Below are positions 48,787-57,583 of a DNA stretch of 64,000 nucleotides, piece by piece; positions within the stretch are counted from its first letter, which is position 1, and the number at the start of each line of letters is the position of its first letter. The notes below the pieces were generated by a model. The model did no database searches. It was not told the DNA's origin and was given only the letters and a program-made list of their open reading frames with translations. The DNA lies in the NCBI RefSeq assembly GCF_029946165.1, contig NZ_JAQSDZ010000005.1, forward strand, positions 124,001 through 188,000. The letters run 5' to 3'. This DNA is from Methylotenera sp. GTDB lineage: Bacteria; Pseudomonadota; Gammaproteobacteria; Burkholderiales; Methylophilaceae. Made by a program: the position numbers and the translations under genes.

Positions 48787-49041
48787 GTGCCATTAAGAGC
48801 AATTAATCACGATAATGTATTTAATGCTTTTGAGTACGATGAAAGCGCATGGCTTGAACTTAAAAATACCTACGACTTATTTATTGCGGAAGTGGTTGCG
48901 GCGCATGCCGATGAACGTGTTTTTAGTGATGGTCATTGGCATTTTGAAGGTCATGACCAAGTTACCTATGACAAGCTACGCACCATACATCACATTTCGG
49001 GCGGAGCCTTTTTTGCTACGGGCGTCGCCATTCAGGCTTAG
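48787..49041 (+). CDS. Small hypothetical protein
   Basis: 84 residues with a GTG start and no clear ribosome site. No known family recognised. It is rich in His and acidic residues (ADERVFSDGHWHFEGHDQVTYDKLRTIHH) and followed 9 bp later by an XRE-type regulator. It may be a real small protein of the accessory block or a fragment of a larger one. Confidence 0.5.
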   Translation: MPLRAINHDNVFNAFEYDESAWLELKNTYDLFIAEVVAAHADERVFSDGHWHFEGHDQVTYDKLRTIHHISGGAFFATGVAIQA

Positions 49042-49050
49042 GTGTTAATC

Positions 49051-49797
49051 ATGCAGCAAACACCGTTACTTATTGTTACCCTTAAAAAAGCGCTTAGAGC
49101 CAATAATGTGACTTACAAAATCTTAGCGGATAAGTTGGGGATGAGCGAATCAAGCATCAAGCGTATTTTCTCTGAAGAGAGTTTGTCTTTACAAAGGTTA
49201 GAGCAAATCTGTGCGCTGATTAATATGGATTTATCTGACTTAGTACAGATGATGAACCGTGATAAACCTCGTATTAGTGAGCTAACCGAGGAGCAAGAAC
49301 AGGTCGCTACGGCAGATATGCGTTTGCTTGGCGTGGCGTTTTTAGTAGTGAATGGCTGGGCATTTAACAACATTCTGGCGCACTATCCCATTAAGCCTGC
49401 GGACTTGGTGCATTACTTATTGGTGCTGGATAAGTTAAGAGTGATTGATTTAGAGCCTAATAACCGAATTAGATTGCTGATTTCCCCTAATTTCTCTTGG
49501 CGCAAAAATGGGCCAATTCAACGTGCCTTAAGCCAAACAGTACAAAAAGATTTTATGGAAGGCGATATTGAAAGCTCAGGTGGCCAGCAACAGTTCGTGT
49601 CTGGCATGCTTTCTGCCACTTCTAGAGATGAAATTTCCAAACATTTAGAACGTCTATGTTTGTTATTTAACGAGCTTAAACATCAAGATCAGCGCTTGCC
49701 ATTGAGTCTACGTACTGGTTTTAGCATGGCAACTACACTGCGGCCGTGGCGTGAAGGTTTGTTAGCTTCCATGATTAAGAAACCTGAATGCCAGTAG
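49051..49797 (+). CDS. XRE-type helix-turn-helix regulator
   Basis: 248 residues from the ATG at 49051 (a GTG at 49042 is also in frame). N-terminal helix-turn-helix (about 8-60: LRANNVTYKILADKLGMSESSIKRIFSEESLSLQRLEQICALINM), then a long helical domain not recognised that resembles ligand-sensing or dimerisation regions of similar one-HTH regulators. Its target is unknown; it is the only regulator in this accessory block. Confidence 0.85.
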   Translation: MQQTPLLIVTLKKALRANNVTYKILADKLGMSESSIKRIFSEESLSLQRLEQICALINMDLSDLVQMMNRDKPRISELTEEQEQVATADMRLLGVAFLVVNGWAFNNILAHYPIKPADLVHYLLVLDKLRVIDLEPNNRIRLLISPNFSWRKNGPIQRALSQTVQKDFMEGDIESSGGQQQFVSGMLSATSRDEISKHLERLCLLFNELKHQDQRLPLSLRTGFSMATTLRPWREGLLASMIKKPECQ

Positions 49798-49967
49798 CTT
49801 TAACTTACTTCAAAGCTAACTTATTAAGCGATTTGGTTAGTCAGCGCATTGCATAGATATTCTTTTGGTATTGGTTTACGATACCTTTATGCATCAAGCT
49901 TGTAGTTAAAGTACCTGATAAATACACTTCAATTTCTCTCATTTGAGAGTTTAATTGGAGTGTTGAA

Positions 49968-50504
49968 ATGCTTATCGCCATTAAGGCCTTATTACTTACG
50001 TTGCTGGCAGACTTTGTTTCTGGTTTTATTCATTGGTTAGAAGATGTATATGCAAAGCCTGGTATGCGTTTTATTCATCAGATTGCAGTTGATAACCAAT
50101 TGCATCACACACGCCCACGCGATTTTCTTAAAAAGAATTGGTGGCATAGTTCATGGGATATTGTTTTAGCTTGTTTAGTGCTAATAGCAACTTGCTGGTG
50201 GTTTGATTCGCTGAGTTGGGAAGTTGTGCTGTTTTCAGTGTTAATTACCAACGCTAACCAAATTCATAAATGGTCGCATCAAAATCATTCAGAAAAGCAT
50301 GCCATTGTGAAATGGTTGCAAGCAGTGTATATCCTGCAGGGACCTCGCCAGCACGGTAAACACCATAGTGGTGAGAAGAATACACACTATTGCGTGATGA
50401 CAAACGTGTTAAATCCGCTTTTAGAAAAAGTACGCTTTTGGCGCGGGCTAGAAAACTGGCTTAAGAAAGTTTACTTAATTTTACTTTCGCTTAACGTAAT
50501 TTAA
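49968..50504 (+). CDS. CarF/TMEM189-family lipid desaturase
   Basis: 178 residues, a small integral membrane protein. It opens with DFVSGFIHWLED and has histidine motifs NQLHHTRPRDF (H46, H47), QIHKWSH (H100, H104) and HGKHHSGEKNTHYC (H129, H132, H133, H140), then VLNPLLEKVRFWRGLENWL. This is the pattern of plasmanylethanolamine desaturase (human TMEM189/PEDS1, Myxococcus CarF), which introduces the vinyl-ether bond of plasmalogens using O2. An AATTGGAGTG ribosome site precedes the ATG. No ether-lipid synthesis genes are seen nearby, so the substrate here is open. It is shorter than animal homologues, consistent with the bacterial core. Confidence 0.88.
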   Translation: MLIAIKALLLTLLADFVSGFIHWLEDVYAKPGMRFIHQIAVDNQLHHTRPRDFLKKNWWHSSWDIVLACLVLIATCWWFDSLSWEVVLFSVLITNANQIHKWSHQNHSEKHAIVKWLQAVYILQGPRQHGKHHSGEKNTHYCVMTNVLNPLLEKVRFWRGLENWLKKVYLILLSLNVI

Positions 50505-50670
50505 CGGGTCTCTCTCTATAATTGTTTGCATATCGTTAGCCCGCTGAAAGCTTAATTTGAAATAAAATAACACTAATCTTGGTATGCAGCTGTTGAAATG
50601 GAGCTAATTAGTTAACTGATGTAATTTTTACACCCATCCCCTTGAGTTAGCCTTAATAAGCTGCTCCTTC

Positions 50671-50704
50671 GCGCACCTAGTGTTTTAGGTGCGCATTTTT
50701 TTTG
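50671..50704 (+). terminator. Terminator downstream of the desaturase gene
   Basis: Stem GCGCACCTA / TAGGTGCGC (50671-50679, 50686-50694) with a T run. It lies about 170 bp after the desaturase stop; the intervening sequence shows no gene. Confidence 0.88.
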
Positions 50705-50789
50705 CCTAACAGGCACGCCAAACTAGCCTTTTATTGCAGGCTGGCATTACAATGGTTTGAACTATTCATTTGCAAACCGTGACCAGATT

Positions 50790-51890
50790 ATGAAAAAACC
50801 TCGTTTACTCCGCCGCAAAAAACATCGTGTAAGTAAAATTGGCTTGCCACCAGGTGCTCTGGTGTATATAGGTGATGCCGACCCTAAAAGTCTAGCCAAG
50901 CCTAAAGTGAGTAAAATTATTTATGATGGCAGTGAGTTGGTTGAAGGTGAGTTATCTATTGAAGACATTGCTAACTATAAGCGCGATGACACCAAGAAAA
51001 TTTGGCTCAATGTACATGGTGTGCACGATGCACAATTAATTAAGCAAGTGGGAGATTTGTTTCAACTTCATCCTTTAGTCATTGAAGACATTCTAAACAC
51101 TGAGCAACGCCCCAAAATAGATGAATTTGACGACTATATTTTTTTAGAAACTCGGCTGTTTTATTATCATGCAGAATCTATGTCGACTAGTTCTGAGCAA
51201 ATTAGCTTGGTGTTAGGGCATAACTTTCTACTGACATTTCAAGAGCGCTCAACGGGGGCATTTGAGCCTATACGTGAGCGTTTACGCGCAACTCGTGCGC
51301 CAATTAGAGATTTAGGTGTAGATTATCTTGCTTATGCTTTGTTGGATAGCATAGTGGATAGGTATTTTAGTGTGTTGGAAGAGGTGAGCGATGCGAGTGA
51401 AACATTGGAGGAAAAGCTTTTTAAAAGTCCTACTAACGCAGAGTTGCACAGTATTCATCAACTCAAACATTCCAGCATAGAACTGCGCCGCGCGGTATGG
51501 CCCTTGCGAGAGGTGATTAATAGCTTAACGCGCAACGAAAAAAGCTTTTTCAAACCTGCCACAATGCCGTATTTGCGTGATGTGTATGATCATACAGTTA
51601 GCTTTATTGAATCGTTAGAGTCGATACGCGACACTTTGAGCGGAATGATGGATATCTATATGGCGAGCGTGAGCCAGCGCGTGAACTTGGAGCTTCGCGC
51701 CTTAACCGTGGTCGCCATGTTGTTTATGCCTGCCACTTTGATTGCAGGTATTTTTGGCATGAACTTTGAGCATATGCCTTGGATAGACCATTACAATGGG
51801 TTTTGGTATGCCGTTACTATTATGACGGGTATTGCGATGGTGATGGTTCTAATATTCTGGCGCAGGCAGTGGTTGAGTAGTAAGTCTTAA
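50790..51890 (+). CDS. corA: CorA-family magnesium/cobalt transporter
   Basis: 366 residues from the ATG at 50790; an in-frame TTG at 50757 is less likely. A soluble N-terminal alpha/beta domain, a long central helix, and two C-terminal membrane helices with the CorA selectivity motif GMNFEHMPW (GMN). It mediates Mg2+ and Co2+ uptake as a pentamer. It is monocistronic, and palindromic repeats follow. Confidence 0.96.
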   Translation: MKKPRLLRRKKHRVSKIGLPPGALVYIGDADPKSLAKPKVSKIIYDGSELVEGELSIEDIANYKRDDTKKIWLNVHGVHDAQLIKQVGDLFQLHPLVIEDILNTEQRPKIDEFDDYIFLETRLFYYHAESMSTSSEQISLVLGHNFLLTFQERSTGAFEPIRERLRATRAPIRDLGVDYLAYALLDSIVDRYFSVLEEVSDASETLEEKLFKSPTNAELHSIHQLKHSSIELRRAVWPLREVINSLTRNEKSFFKPATMPYLRDVYDHTVSFIESLESIRDTLSGMMDIYMASVSQRVNLELRALTVVAMLFMPATLIAGIFGMNFEHMPWIDHYNGFWYAVTIMTGIAMVMVLIFWRRQWLSSKS

Positions 51891-51915
51891 TGTGCGCGAA
51901 GTATGGAGCACTTAA

Positions 51916-51946
51916 GACACTGGATACCGACTTTCGTCGGCATGAC
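51916..51946. repeat. ATWCCGAC-family palindromic repeat, copy B
   Basis: ACTGGATACCGAC-TTTC-GTCGGCATGAC hairpin, in the same orientation as the copy at 46132, directly after corA. Confidence 0.88.
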
Positions 51947-51997
51947 AGTTTTTTGTAGTATCAGATTCAGTTTAAGTAAGTTTCGTTAACCCATTTC

Positions 51998-52027
51998 GTC
52001 ATACCGACGAAAGTCGGTATCCAGCGT
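51998..52027. repeat. ATWCCGAC-family palindromic repeat, copy C
   Basis: GTCATACCGACGAAAGTCGG followed by TATCCAGCGTC, the reverse orientation of copy B, ending 7 bp before the GIY-YIG pseudogene start. Confidence 0.88.
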
Positions 52028-52034
52028 CGTCAAT

Positions 52035-52319
52035 ATGCAACCTTGTGTTTACATTCTAGCCAGCCAGCGTAACGGTACGCTCTACATAGGCGTTACTTCT
52101 GATTTAATTCAGCGCGTTTGGCAGCACAAATCCGAATTTGTGGATGGATTTACTTAAAAGTATCATGTACATCAATTAGTTTGGTATGAAATACACGAAA
52201 ATATGCCAAGCGCTATCGTTCGCGAGAAGCAATTAAAAGAGTGGAAGCGTGAATGGAAGTTGACCTTGATTGAAAAAACTAATCCATATTGGAATGACTT
52301 ATACGAGAGTCTTATCTAG
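52035..52319 (+). pseudogene. GIY-YIG nuclease family gene with an internal stop
   Basis: A 95-codon frame whose only defect is a TAA at 52155-52157 (codon 41). The translation is clear on both sides: CVYILASQRNGTLYIGVTSDLIQRVWQHK (the GIY-YIG core, with Y and YIG) then KYHVHQLVWYEIHEN and IVREKQLKEWKREWKL. That is the UPF0213-like single-domain GIY-YIG family. The stop lies at the expected Lys-Lys position between GFT and KYHVH, so a single base change disabled it. It is bracketed by copies C and D of the palindromic repeat. Confidence 0.9.
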
Positions 52320-52338
52320 TTAGCTTTAAAACTTTAAA

Positions 52339-52417
52339 GACGCTGGATACCGACTTTTCACACTTTACTATGCCACTAAAGTGACAAGTAAAGTGTGAAA
52401 AGTCGGTATCCAGCGTC
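52339..52417. repeat. 31-bp perfect inverted repeat, copy D
   Basis: Arms 52339-52369 and 52387-52417 (GACGCTGGATACCGACTTTT... and its exact complement), with a 17-base spacer that itself can pair (CACT-AA-AGTG). It is an enlarged version of copies B and C with about 18 extra bases inserted in each arm. It ends 21 bp from the msrA stop and may also act as its terminator. Confidence 0.92.
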
Positions 52418-52438
52418 GTCAGTATGTCTGCGAGGAAA

Positions 52439-52978
52439 TCAGCTTTTTAATAAACTTGCATACTTAGCCCGAATCTTAGCTGCTTTCGGCGCTGCCACTG
52501 CCATGCAATAAGGGTTTCCGGGATTTTTATCAAAGTAATATTGATGATAATCTTCGGCTGGGTAAAAAGTGTCCGCACCATTAATCTCAGTGACAATGGG
52601 TGCGCCATAAATCTGAGCCTCATTAAACTCAGCAATCATTTTTGCAACTGCATCATGCTGCGCCTGATTCTGGCAAAACACCGCTGAGCGATATTGCGTG
52701 CCTACATCATTGCCTTGGCGATTGGGCGTAGTTGGGTCGTGGCTAACTAAAAAAACTTCGAGCAAAGTTTCAAAGCTTACGACATCGGCATCAAAGGTAA
52801 TTTTAATGCCTTCTGCATGACCTGTATCGCCATTGCAAATGGCTTTGTACGTTGGGTTGGTGGTATGTCCACCAATATAGCCAGATTCAACCTTGCTTAC
52901 GCCTTTTAACTGGCTAAAAACTGGCTCAGTGCACCAAAAACAGCCGCCTGCGAAAATTGCAATTTGTTCATTATTCAT
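52439..52978 (-). CDS. msrA: Peptide-methionine (S)-S-oxide reductase
   Basis: 179 residues from the ATG at 52978 (a GTG at 52987 lies within the ribosome site). Catalytic GCFWC (Cys13, Cys16), the AVAAPK end and the TNPTYKAIC, GHAEGIKI motifs match MsrA. It repairs oxidised methionine using thioredoxin. Single gene. Confidence 0.95.
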   Translation of the reverse strand: MNNEQIAIFAGGCFWCTEPVFSQLKGVSKVESGYIGGHTTNPTYKAICNGDTGHAEGIKITFDADVVSFETLLEVFLVSHDPTTPNRQGNDVGTQYRSAVFCQNQAQHDAVAKMIAEFNEAQIYGAPIVTEINGADTFYPAEDYHQYYFDKNPGNPYCMAVAAPKAAKIRAKYASLLKS

Positions 52979-53116
52979 GTTTTCCACCTTCAGGAATTTT
53001 CAATTATCTTAGTTCAAAATAAGCTTAAAATTGAGTCTTAAATTTGGGTTAATTCATCTTACAATGGTTAGTCAACGCTTCGACTAAAACATTACATATT
53101 TCTTATTTTATTTAGC

Positions 53117-54349
53117 ATGTCTTTAAACGCTCTCTATGTTGATTTTAACTCTTACTTTGCTTCGGTAGAGCAGCAACTCGTGCCGGACTTGCGCGGTAAG
53201 CCTGTCGGCGTGTTGGCAGTGATGGCCGAAACCACTTGCTGTATCGCGGCGAGTTATGAAGCGAAAGCGTTTGGTATTAAAACTGGTACATTGGTGAAAG
53301 AGGCGCGAAAGCTATGCCCTGATATGATTTTTGTTGAGGCGCGACCCGCCGTATATGTGACGTTTCACCACAAGCTGATCGAGATTGTAGAAAGTTGTAC
53401 GCATGTTGAAAAGGTGCTTTCGATAGATGAAATGGTCTGCAAACTCACGGGTAGTCAGCAGGTACCCGAAAATGCGCTAAAACTGGCGGTTAAAATTAAG
53501 CGAGCCTTAGCTAAACAGTTTGATTATATCCGCTGCTCGATTGGCATCGCGCCAAATACCTTTTTAGCGAAAACTGCATCGAATATGCAAAAGCCTGATG
53601 GCTGTATATTGATTGAGCAGCATGAGCTTCCACAGCGTTTGTATGGCCTTAAATTGCGTGCTTTGAATGGCATCGGTAAGCAGATGGAAGCGCGTTTGAA
53701 TCGTTTTAAAATTACCACGGTTGAACAGTTATATGCGGCAAATCGCCAACAACTTCAATCTGCGTGGGGCAGTGTAGAAGGTGAGCGCATGTATGATAAA
53801 TTGCGCGGCTTAGAGCCTCATTACGTGAAAAATGCACGCAGTAGTTTAGGGCATTCGCACGTAATGCCGCCTGAGCAACGTAATGCGGCAGGTGTTAAAG
53901 CCGTGTTACATCGATTGTTGCAAAAAGCCTGTATGCGTATGCGTAGCTATGATTTACTGGCCTCAAGAATCAGTGTGAAAGTGAAGTTTCGCAATCAGCC
54001 AAGTTGGGGGCTAGAAAGCGCGATTTCACCCACTGATAACACTTTGCGCTTGATAGAAGCACTAGAAGCATTTTTGCAACATTACCCCCAAACTAACAAT
54101 GAGCCTTTTGCAGTTGACGTGTCTTTTTCTGGCTTAGTTACCGCAGATGAAGTTGCGCGTGATTTGTTTCAGATTGAGCCATTAGAAAATGAAAAGAAGC
54201 TTAATAAGGCGATTGATACGCTGAATCTAAAGTTCGGTAAGAATACCGTCTACTTTGGTGGTGCGCACGATGCTTTAAAAGATGCACCTATGCGCATTGC
54301 CTTCAATCATATTCCAGATTTAGTGGTGGAGGGCGGTGGAGATGATTGA
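53117..54349 (+). CDS. Y-family DNA polymerase (DinB-like)
   Basis: 410 residues. Catalytic acidic residues D9 (VDFNSYFASVEQ) and D104/E105 (LSIDEM), the steric-gate aromatic Tyr13, and a helix-hairpin-helix RLYGLKLRALNGIGKQMEARL are seen. The C-terminal little-finger domain is about 150 residues. It is a translesion polymerase; no SOS box was identified by eye upstream, and it lacks a clear beta-clamp motif at its end. Confidence 0.9.
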   Translation: MSLNALYVDFNSYFASVEQQLVPDLRGKPVGVLAVMAETTCCIAASYEAKAFGIKTGTLVKEARKLCPDMIFVEARPAVYVTFHHKLIEIVESCTHVEKVLSIDEMVCKLTGSQQVPENALKLAVKIKRALAKQFDYIRCSIGIAPNTFLAKTASNMQKPDGCILIEQHELPQRLYGLKLRALNGIGKQMEARLNRFKITTVEQLYAANRQQLQSAWGSVEGERMYDKLRGLEPHYVKNARSSLGHSHVMPPEQRNAAGVKAVLHRLLQKACMRMRSYDLLASRISVKVKFRNQPSWGLESAISPTDNTLRLIEALEAFLQHYPQTNNEPFAVDVSFSGLVTADEVARDLFQIEPLENEKKLNKAIDTLNLKFGKNTVYFGGAHDALKDAPMRIAFNHIPDLVVEGGGDD

Positions 54350-54382
54350 GTTAATGGGGTGATTCCAGCCATTGTTTGTTAA

Positions 54383-55369
54383 CTATTTTAGCGTGCAATC
54401 TACACATTTACCTTTTGATTCTTCATAGCCTTTGATGGCCTCTAAACCTTTTACATTTGTCATAATTGTTCCATCTAGTATAGCTTCAGCCATTTTTGCG
54501 CCTGTAATATCAGCCCCGGTTAAATCGGCTTTGCTAAAGTCAGCACGGAATAGGTCAGTATTGCGTAGATTTGCACCTTTAAAATTGGCAAATCTAAAGT
54601 TAGAGCGATTAATGTCAGCACCTTCAAAATTGGTGTTAGAAAAATTGCCACCAATCGCATCAAAACGCATGGCCCCCATAGGTTGATTGCCAATATCTAA
54701 ACCAAAGCGCCCTCTGATCACGGTAGCATCACTCATGTTCACATTGCCTAGGGTACCTATCATGCGCGCATTGGTGAGGTTTGCTCCTTGAAAATTAGTT
54801 TTATCGAAGATTGCTTGAAAGATGGTTGCATCAGTTAGGTCAGCACCGCTTAGATTGGCATCTTCAATTCTGGCAAGATTTAAATAACTCTTTTGCATAT
54901 TGGCGCCACTTAAATTTGCACCGCGTAAATACGCACCAAAAAAGCTAGTATTGACCATTTTGCAATGACGTAAATCCATTTTATCAAACTCTAAATAGCC
55001 CGCGTCTTTATTGCTTAAATCACATGTTTTACTATTGATTTGTTTAAGTGCGTCGGCTTGACTGATTTTTTCACGTTCTGGTTCTACATCTTTAGTAATT
55101 TTCTCTACAACTGCCTTATCAGCATTTTTTGCATAAAACGCGTTGGCTTTTTGAATCACATGTTGTGGTTTTGCCAAAAAGGTGGCTTTTGCAGACTCAC
55201 TACTAAAGCAATAAGTTTTTCCTTCATATGTTTCTTTTATTTCACAGTTCGTTTTAAATGAGATGCCTTGTGACAAGCCATTGGTACATTGATTATTAAA
55301 CTCTGCGGCGATGGAATAGCTGCTTAATGTTAAGCCTATGATAATTGTTAATAGCTTGAATTTATTCAT
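54383..55369 (-). CDS. Exported YHS-domain plus pentapeptide-repeat protein
   Basis: 328 residues from the ATG at 55369 with AGGAG upstream; longer starts are possible. A signal peptide (cut near SIAAE) is followed by a YHS-like domain (about 22-80: CTNGLSQGISFKTNCEIKETYEGKTYCFSSESAKATFLAKPQHVI) and then about 30 pentapeptide repeats of the A(D/N)LxG type (about 110-300), and a C-terminal CVDC. The YHS part suggests metal binding. It is an unusual fusion, placed next to a Fur-box-like sequence. Function unknown. Confidence 0.85.
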   Translation of the reverse strand: MNKFKLLTIIIGLTLSSYSIAAEFNNQCTNGLSQGISFKTNCEIKETYEGKTYCFSSESAKATFLAKPQHVIQKANAFYAKNADKAVVEKITKDVEPEREKISQADALKQINSKTCDLSNKDAGYLEFDKMDLRHCKMVNTSFFGAYLRGANLSGANMQKSYLNLARIEDANLSGADLTDATIFQAIFDKTNFQGANLTNARMIGTLGNVNMSDATVIRGRFGLDIGNQPMGAMRFDAIGGNFSNTNFEGADINRSNFRFANFKGANLRNTDLFRADFSKADLTGADITGAKMAEAILDGTIMTNVKGLEAIKGYEESKGKCVDCTLK

Positions 55370-55503
55370 TATAGTGCTCCTGTGTCCTGCTTTGTGGTTA
55401 AGCAGGTAATGCATTATTCGCTCTTCATTGCTAATAGTTTGTAACTTTAGTCACACAGTAATAATTCGTTGTAATAAGACTATTATTCGACTCGATAGTT
55501 TCT

Positions 55504-55520
55504 CTAATGAAAATCATTAG
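55504..55520. promoter_or_regulatory. Fur-box-like palindrome
   Basis: CTAATGAAAATCATTAG, perfect 7-bp arms around AAA. Its centre TAATGAAAATCATTA differs from the middle of the Fur consensus (TAATGATAATCATTA) at one base. It lies between the divergent YHS/pentapeptide and glycine-zipper genes, 135 bp from one start and about 200 bp from the other. The remaining ~300 bp of this gap shows nothing else. Confidence 0.55.
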
Positions 55521-55716
55521 TTACAAATTGGCAACACCTTATTGTATTCCAAACCGAAAATAGCGGCGTTAACTGGTCATCTGCAGAATAGATCGCAGAG
55601 ATTGAATGATAAAAAATACAAATTTTAAAATTCAGTCCATCGCGCTAATTGGGCGTAACTAAGTCTAGCTACTTAACTTGATTCACCAAGTAAGTTAGAC
55701 AAAAAGGAGAAATAAC

Positions 55717-56379
55717 ATGAGTTTTGTAAAAAACGTGCGAGTAAGAATGTTAGTACCAGCTTTATTGACTGCAGTGTTTGCAGTGCCAGCATTAGCTGAC
55801 CAATATACAGATACAGCCCGCGTGCTTTCATCAACACCTCAAATGGAGCGTGTGAATGCACCGCGCCAAGAATGCCGTACAGAATATCAACAACAAAGCT
55901 ACAACAATGGTGGCAATAACTCGATGACTGGAGCCATCATTGGTGGAATTGCTGGCGGTTTACTAGGTAACACTGTAGGTCGTGGTAGTGGACGGGTTGC
56001 CGCTGCTGCAGTAGGTGCTGGTGTAGGCGCAATTGCTGGTAACAGTATTGGTAGTAGTCAACAAAGTTATGGCGGAACTCGAAGCGTGCCAGTGCAAACT
56101 TGTTACCAAGTTGATAATTGGCAAAGTGTGACTACAGGTTATTTAGTGAACTATGAATACAACGGTAGAGCTTATAGCACTGTGACCAATGAGCAACCTG
56201 GTCGATATATTGATGTGAATGTAGCAATTGAGCCACGTAGCCGTATCGTTTCGCAAGTGACTTATCTACAGCCTGTTGCTTATAATCGAGGTTGGGATGG
56301 TAATAATGGCCGCCGTGACCACAGTCGCCGTGGTTGGGATAAACATGATAACAAACGTGGTAATGGCCGTTACTATTAA
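55717..56379 (+). CDS. Glycine-zipper outer-membrane-type protein
   Basis: 220 residues with a signal peptide (cut near ALA-DQY). A glycine-zipper double helix (about 75-110: GAIIGGIAGGLLGNTVGRGSG...VGAGVGAIAGNSIGSS) of the 17-kDa / SlyB type is followed by a beta-rich part and a Lys/Arg/Asn-rich tail (GWDGNNGRRDHSRRGWDKHDNKRGNGRYY). It probably is an envelope protein. An AGGAG site supports the start and a terminator follows. Confidence 0.88.
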   Translation: MSFVKNVRVRMLVPALLTAVFAVPALADQYTDTARVLSSTPQMERVNAPRQECRTEYQQQSYNNGGNNSMTGAIIGGIAGGLLGNTVGRGSGRVAAAAVGAGVGAIAGNSIGSSQQSYGGTRSVPVQTCYQVDNWQSVTTGYLVNYEYNGRAYSTVTNEQPGRYIDVNVAIEPRSRIVSQVTYLQPVAYNRGWDGNNGRRDHSRRGWDKHDNKRGNGRYY

Positions 56380-56460
56380 GTCTGACTTTAAAGTGATAAG
56401 AAACAACACAATTAGCTTGAAGATAGTCTTTACTTAGCTCATAAAGCTAGGCAATCGTTA

Positions 56461-56497
56461 AACCCAGTAGTCCCAAAAAGACTGCTGGGTTTTTTTA
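56461..56497 (+). terminator. Terminator after the glycine-zipper gene
   Basis: Twelve-base stem AACCCAGTAGTC / GACTGCTGGGTT (one mismatch) with a T run. Confidence 0.9.
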
Positions 56498-56571
56498 TTG
56501 CTCTAAATCTCCCATGCAAAGGTGCTTACAAGTAAAATCTAACTTGTAGATATTTTTGATATGAGTTTTGT

Positions 56572-57558
56572 GTGAAATTAACGGTTGATTGCGTTTTAAG
56601 CCATGAGTTAGCCAACTTACCAAGCGCTAGTGCGTTAGCGCGCTTGCTTGGCAAAGCTCGAGTTGCACAGATAGATGTGCCGCTAGAAGCCTTAATATGT
56701 AAGCAGTTTGGTCTAAATGAAGAGGGCGATTTACCTATTGCCACTATTAGCGCAGCCGCAGATGGATTAGTGGTTGGCGAATACTATTGGTTACGCGCGG
56801 ATCCTGTACATTTTGTTATGCAACGAGATTGTTTTAGTCTAAGTGAGCCAGCGCCCTTATTGGTAGACTCAGCGCATGCCGCGCTGATGGTTGCTAGCTT
56901 GAATACGCATTTTGCCCAAGATGGCTTGCTTTTCTGTATTGGCAAATCTGGCGCATGGTATTTACGTGTGGATAAAGTTGCGCAGATTACAACGACATTG
57001 CCTAGCGTTGCTATGGATAAAAACGTGCATCATTTTATGCCGCAAGGCGTAGATTCTGCTAAATGGAAATCCATACTTAATGAAATGCAAATGCTATTAC
57101 ATGATCATCCCGCGAATGAAGAGCGTGAGTCTACTAGTGAGCTTGTTGTTAATAGTGTTTGGTTGTCTGGCGGCGGCGTGATGCCAGCATTTAATGACTT
57201 GCCGTATGATGTAGATTTAATCACAGCGAGTGATGTTTTAAACCAAGGCTTGGCAACATGGGCAAATATAGCTAGCCAACTTGTACCTATGAATTTTGAT
57301 GAAATTTTACAGTGTACGGCACAGCATGTGCGGCTAGCACTGCCACAAAACAAGCACTCTAAAACGAGTCATTCTGATAATAATCATTTTGATGAAGTTT
57401 GGTTTGCACCCCTTTATGCTGCATTAAAGAATAAGCAGATTGAACAACTTACTTTAAATATAGGTTTTTATGAAAAATGCTTAGTGGTCATTATCAAGCC
57501 CTTAGATACATATAAGTTTTGGCGAAAAGCAAAACCTATAATGCAATACCTCGAATAA
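56572..57558 (+). CDS. Conserved hypothetical protein upstream of recJ
   Basis: 328 residues with a GTG start, no signal peptide or membrane helix. It has a central acidic/aromatic region (VGEYYWLRADPVHFVMQRD) and a GGGVMP loop (VNSVWLSGGGVMPAFNDL) reminiscent of the conserved betaproteobacterial proteins loosely annotated as phosphoglycerate mutase-like that lie upstream of recJ. The DNA-facing job, if any, is unknown. It ends 25 bp before recJ and may be co-transcribed with it. Confidence 0.75.
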   Translation: MKLTVDCVLSHELANLPSASALARLLGKARVAQIDVPLEALICKQFGLNEEGDLPIATISAAADGLVVGEYYWLRADPVHFVMQRDCFSLSEPAPLLVDSAHAALMVASLNTHFAQDGLLFCIGKSGAWYLRVDKVAQITTTLPSVAMDKNVHHFMPQGVDSAKWKSILNEMQMLLHDHPANEERESTSELVVNSVWLSGGGVMPAFNDLPYDVDLITASDVLNQGLATWANIASQLVPMNFDEILQCTAQHVRLALPQNKHSKTSHSDNNHFDEVWFAPLYAALKNKQIEQLTLNIGFYEKCLVVIIKPLDTYKFWRKAKPIMQYLE

Positions 57559-57583
57559 GCAACCCTCTAGTAATCGAATTTAA

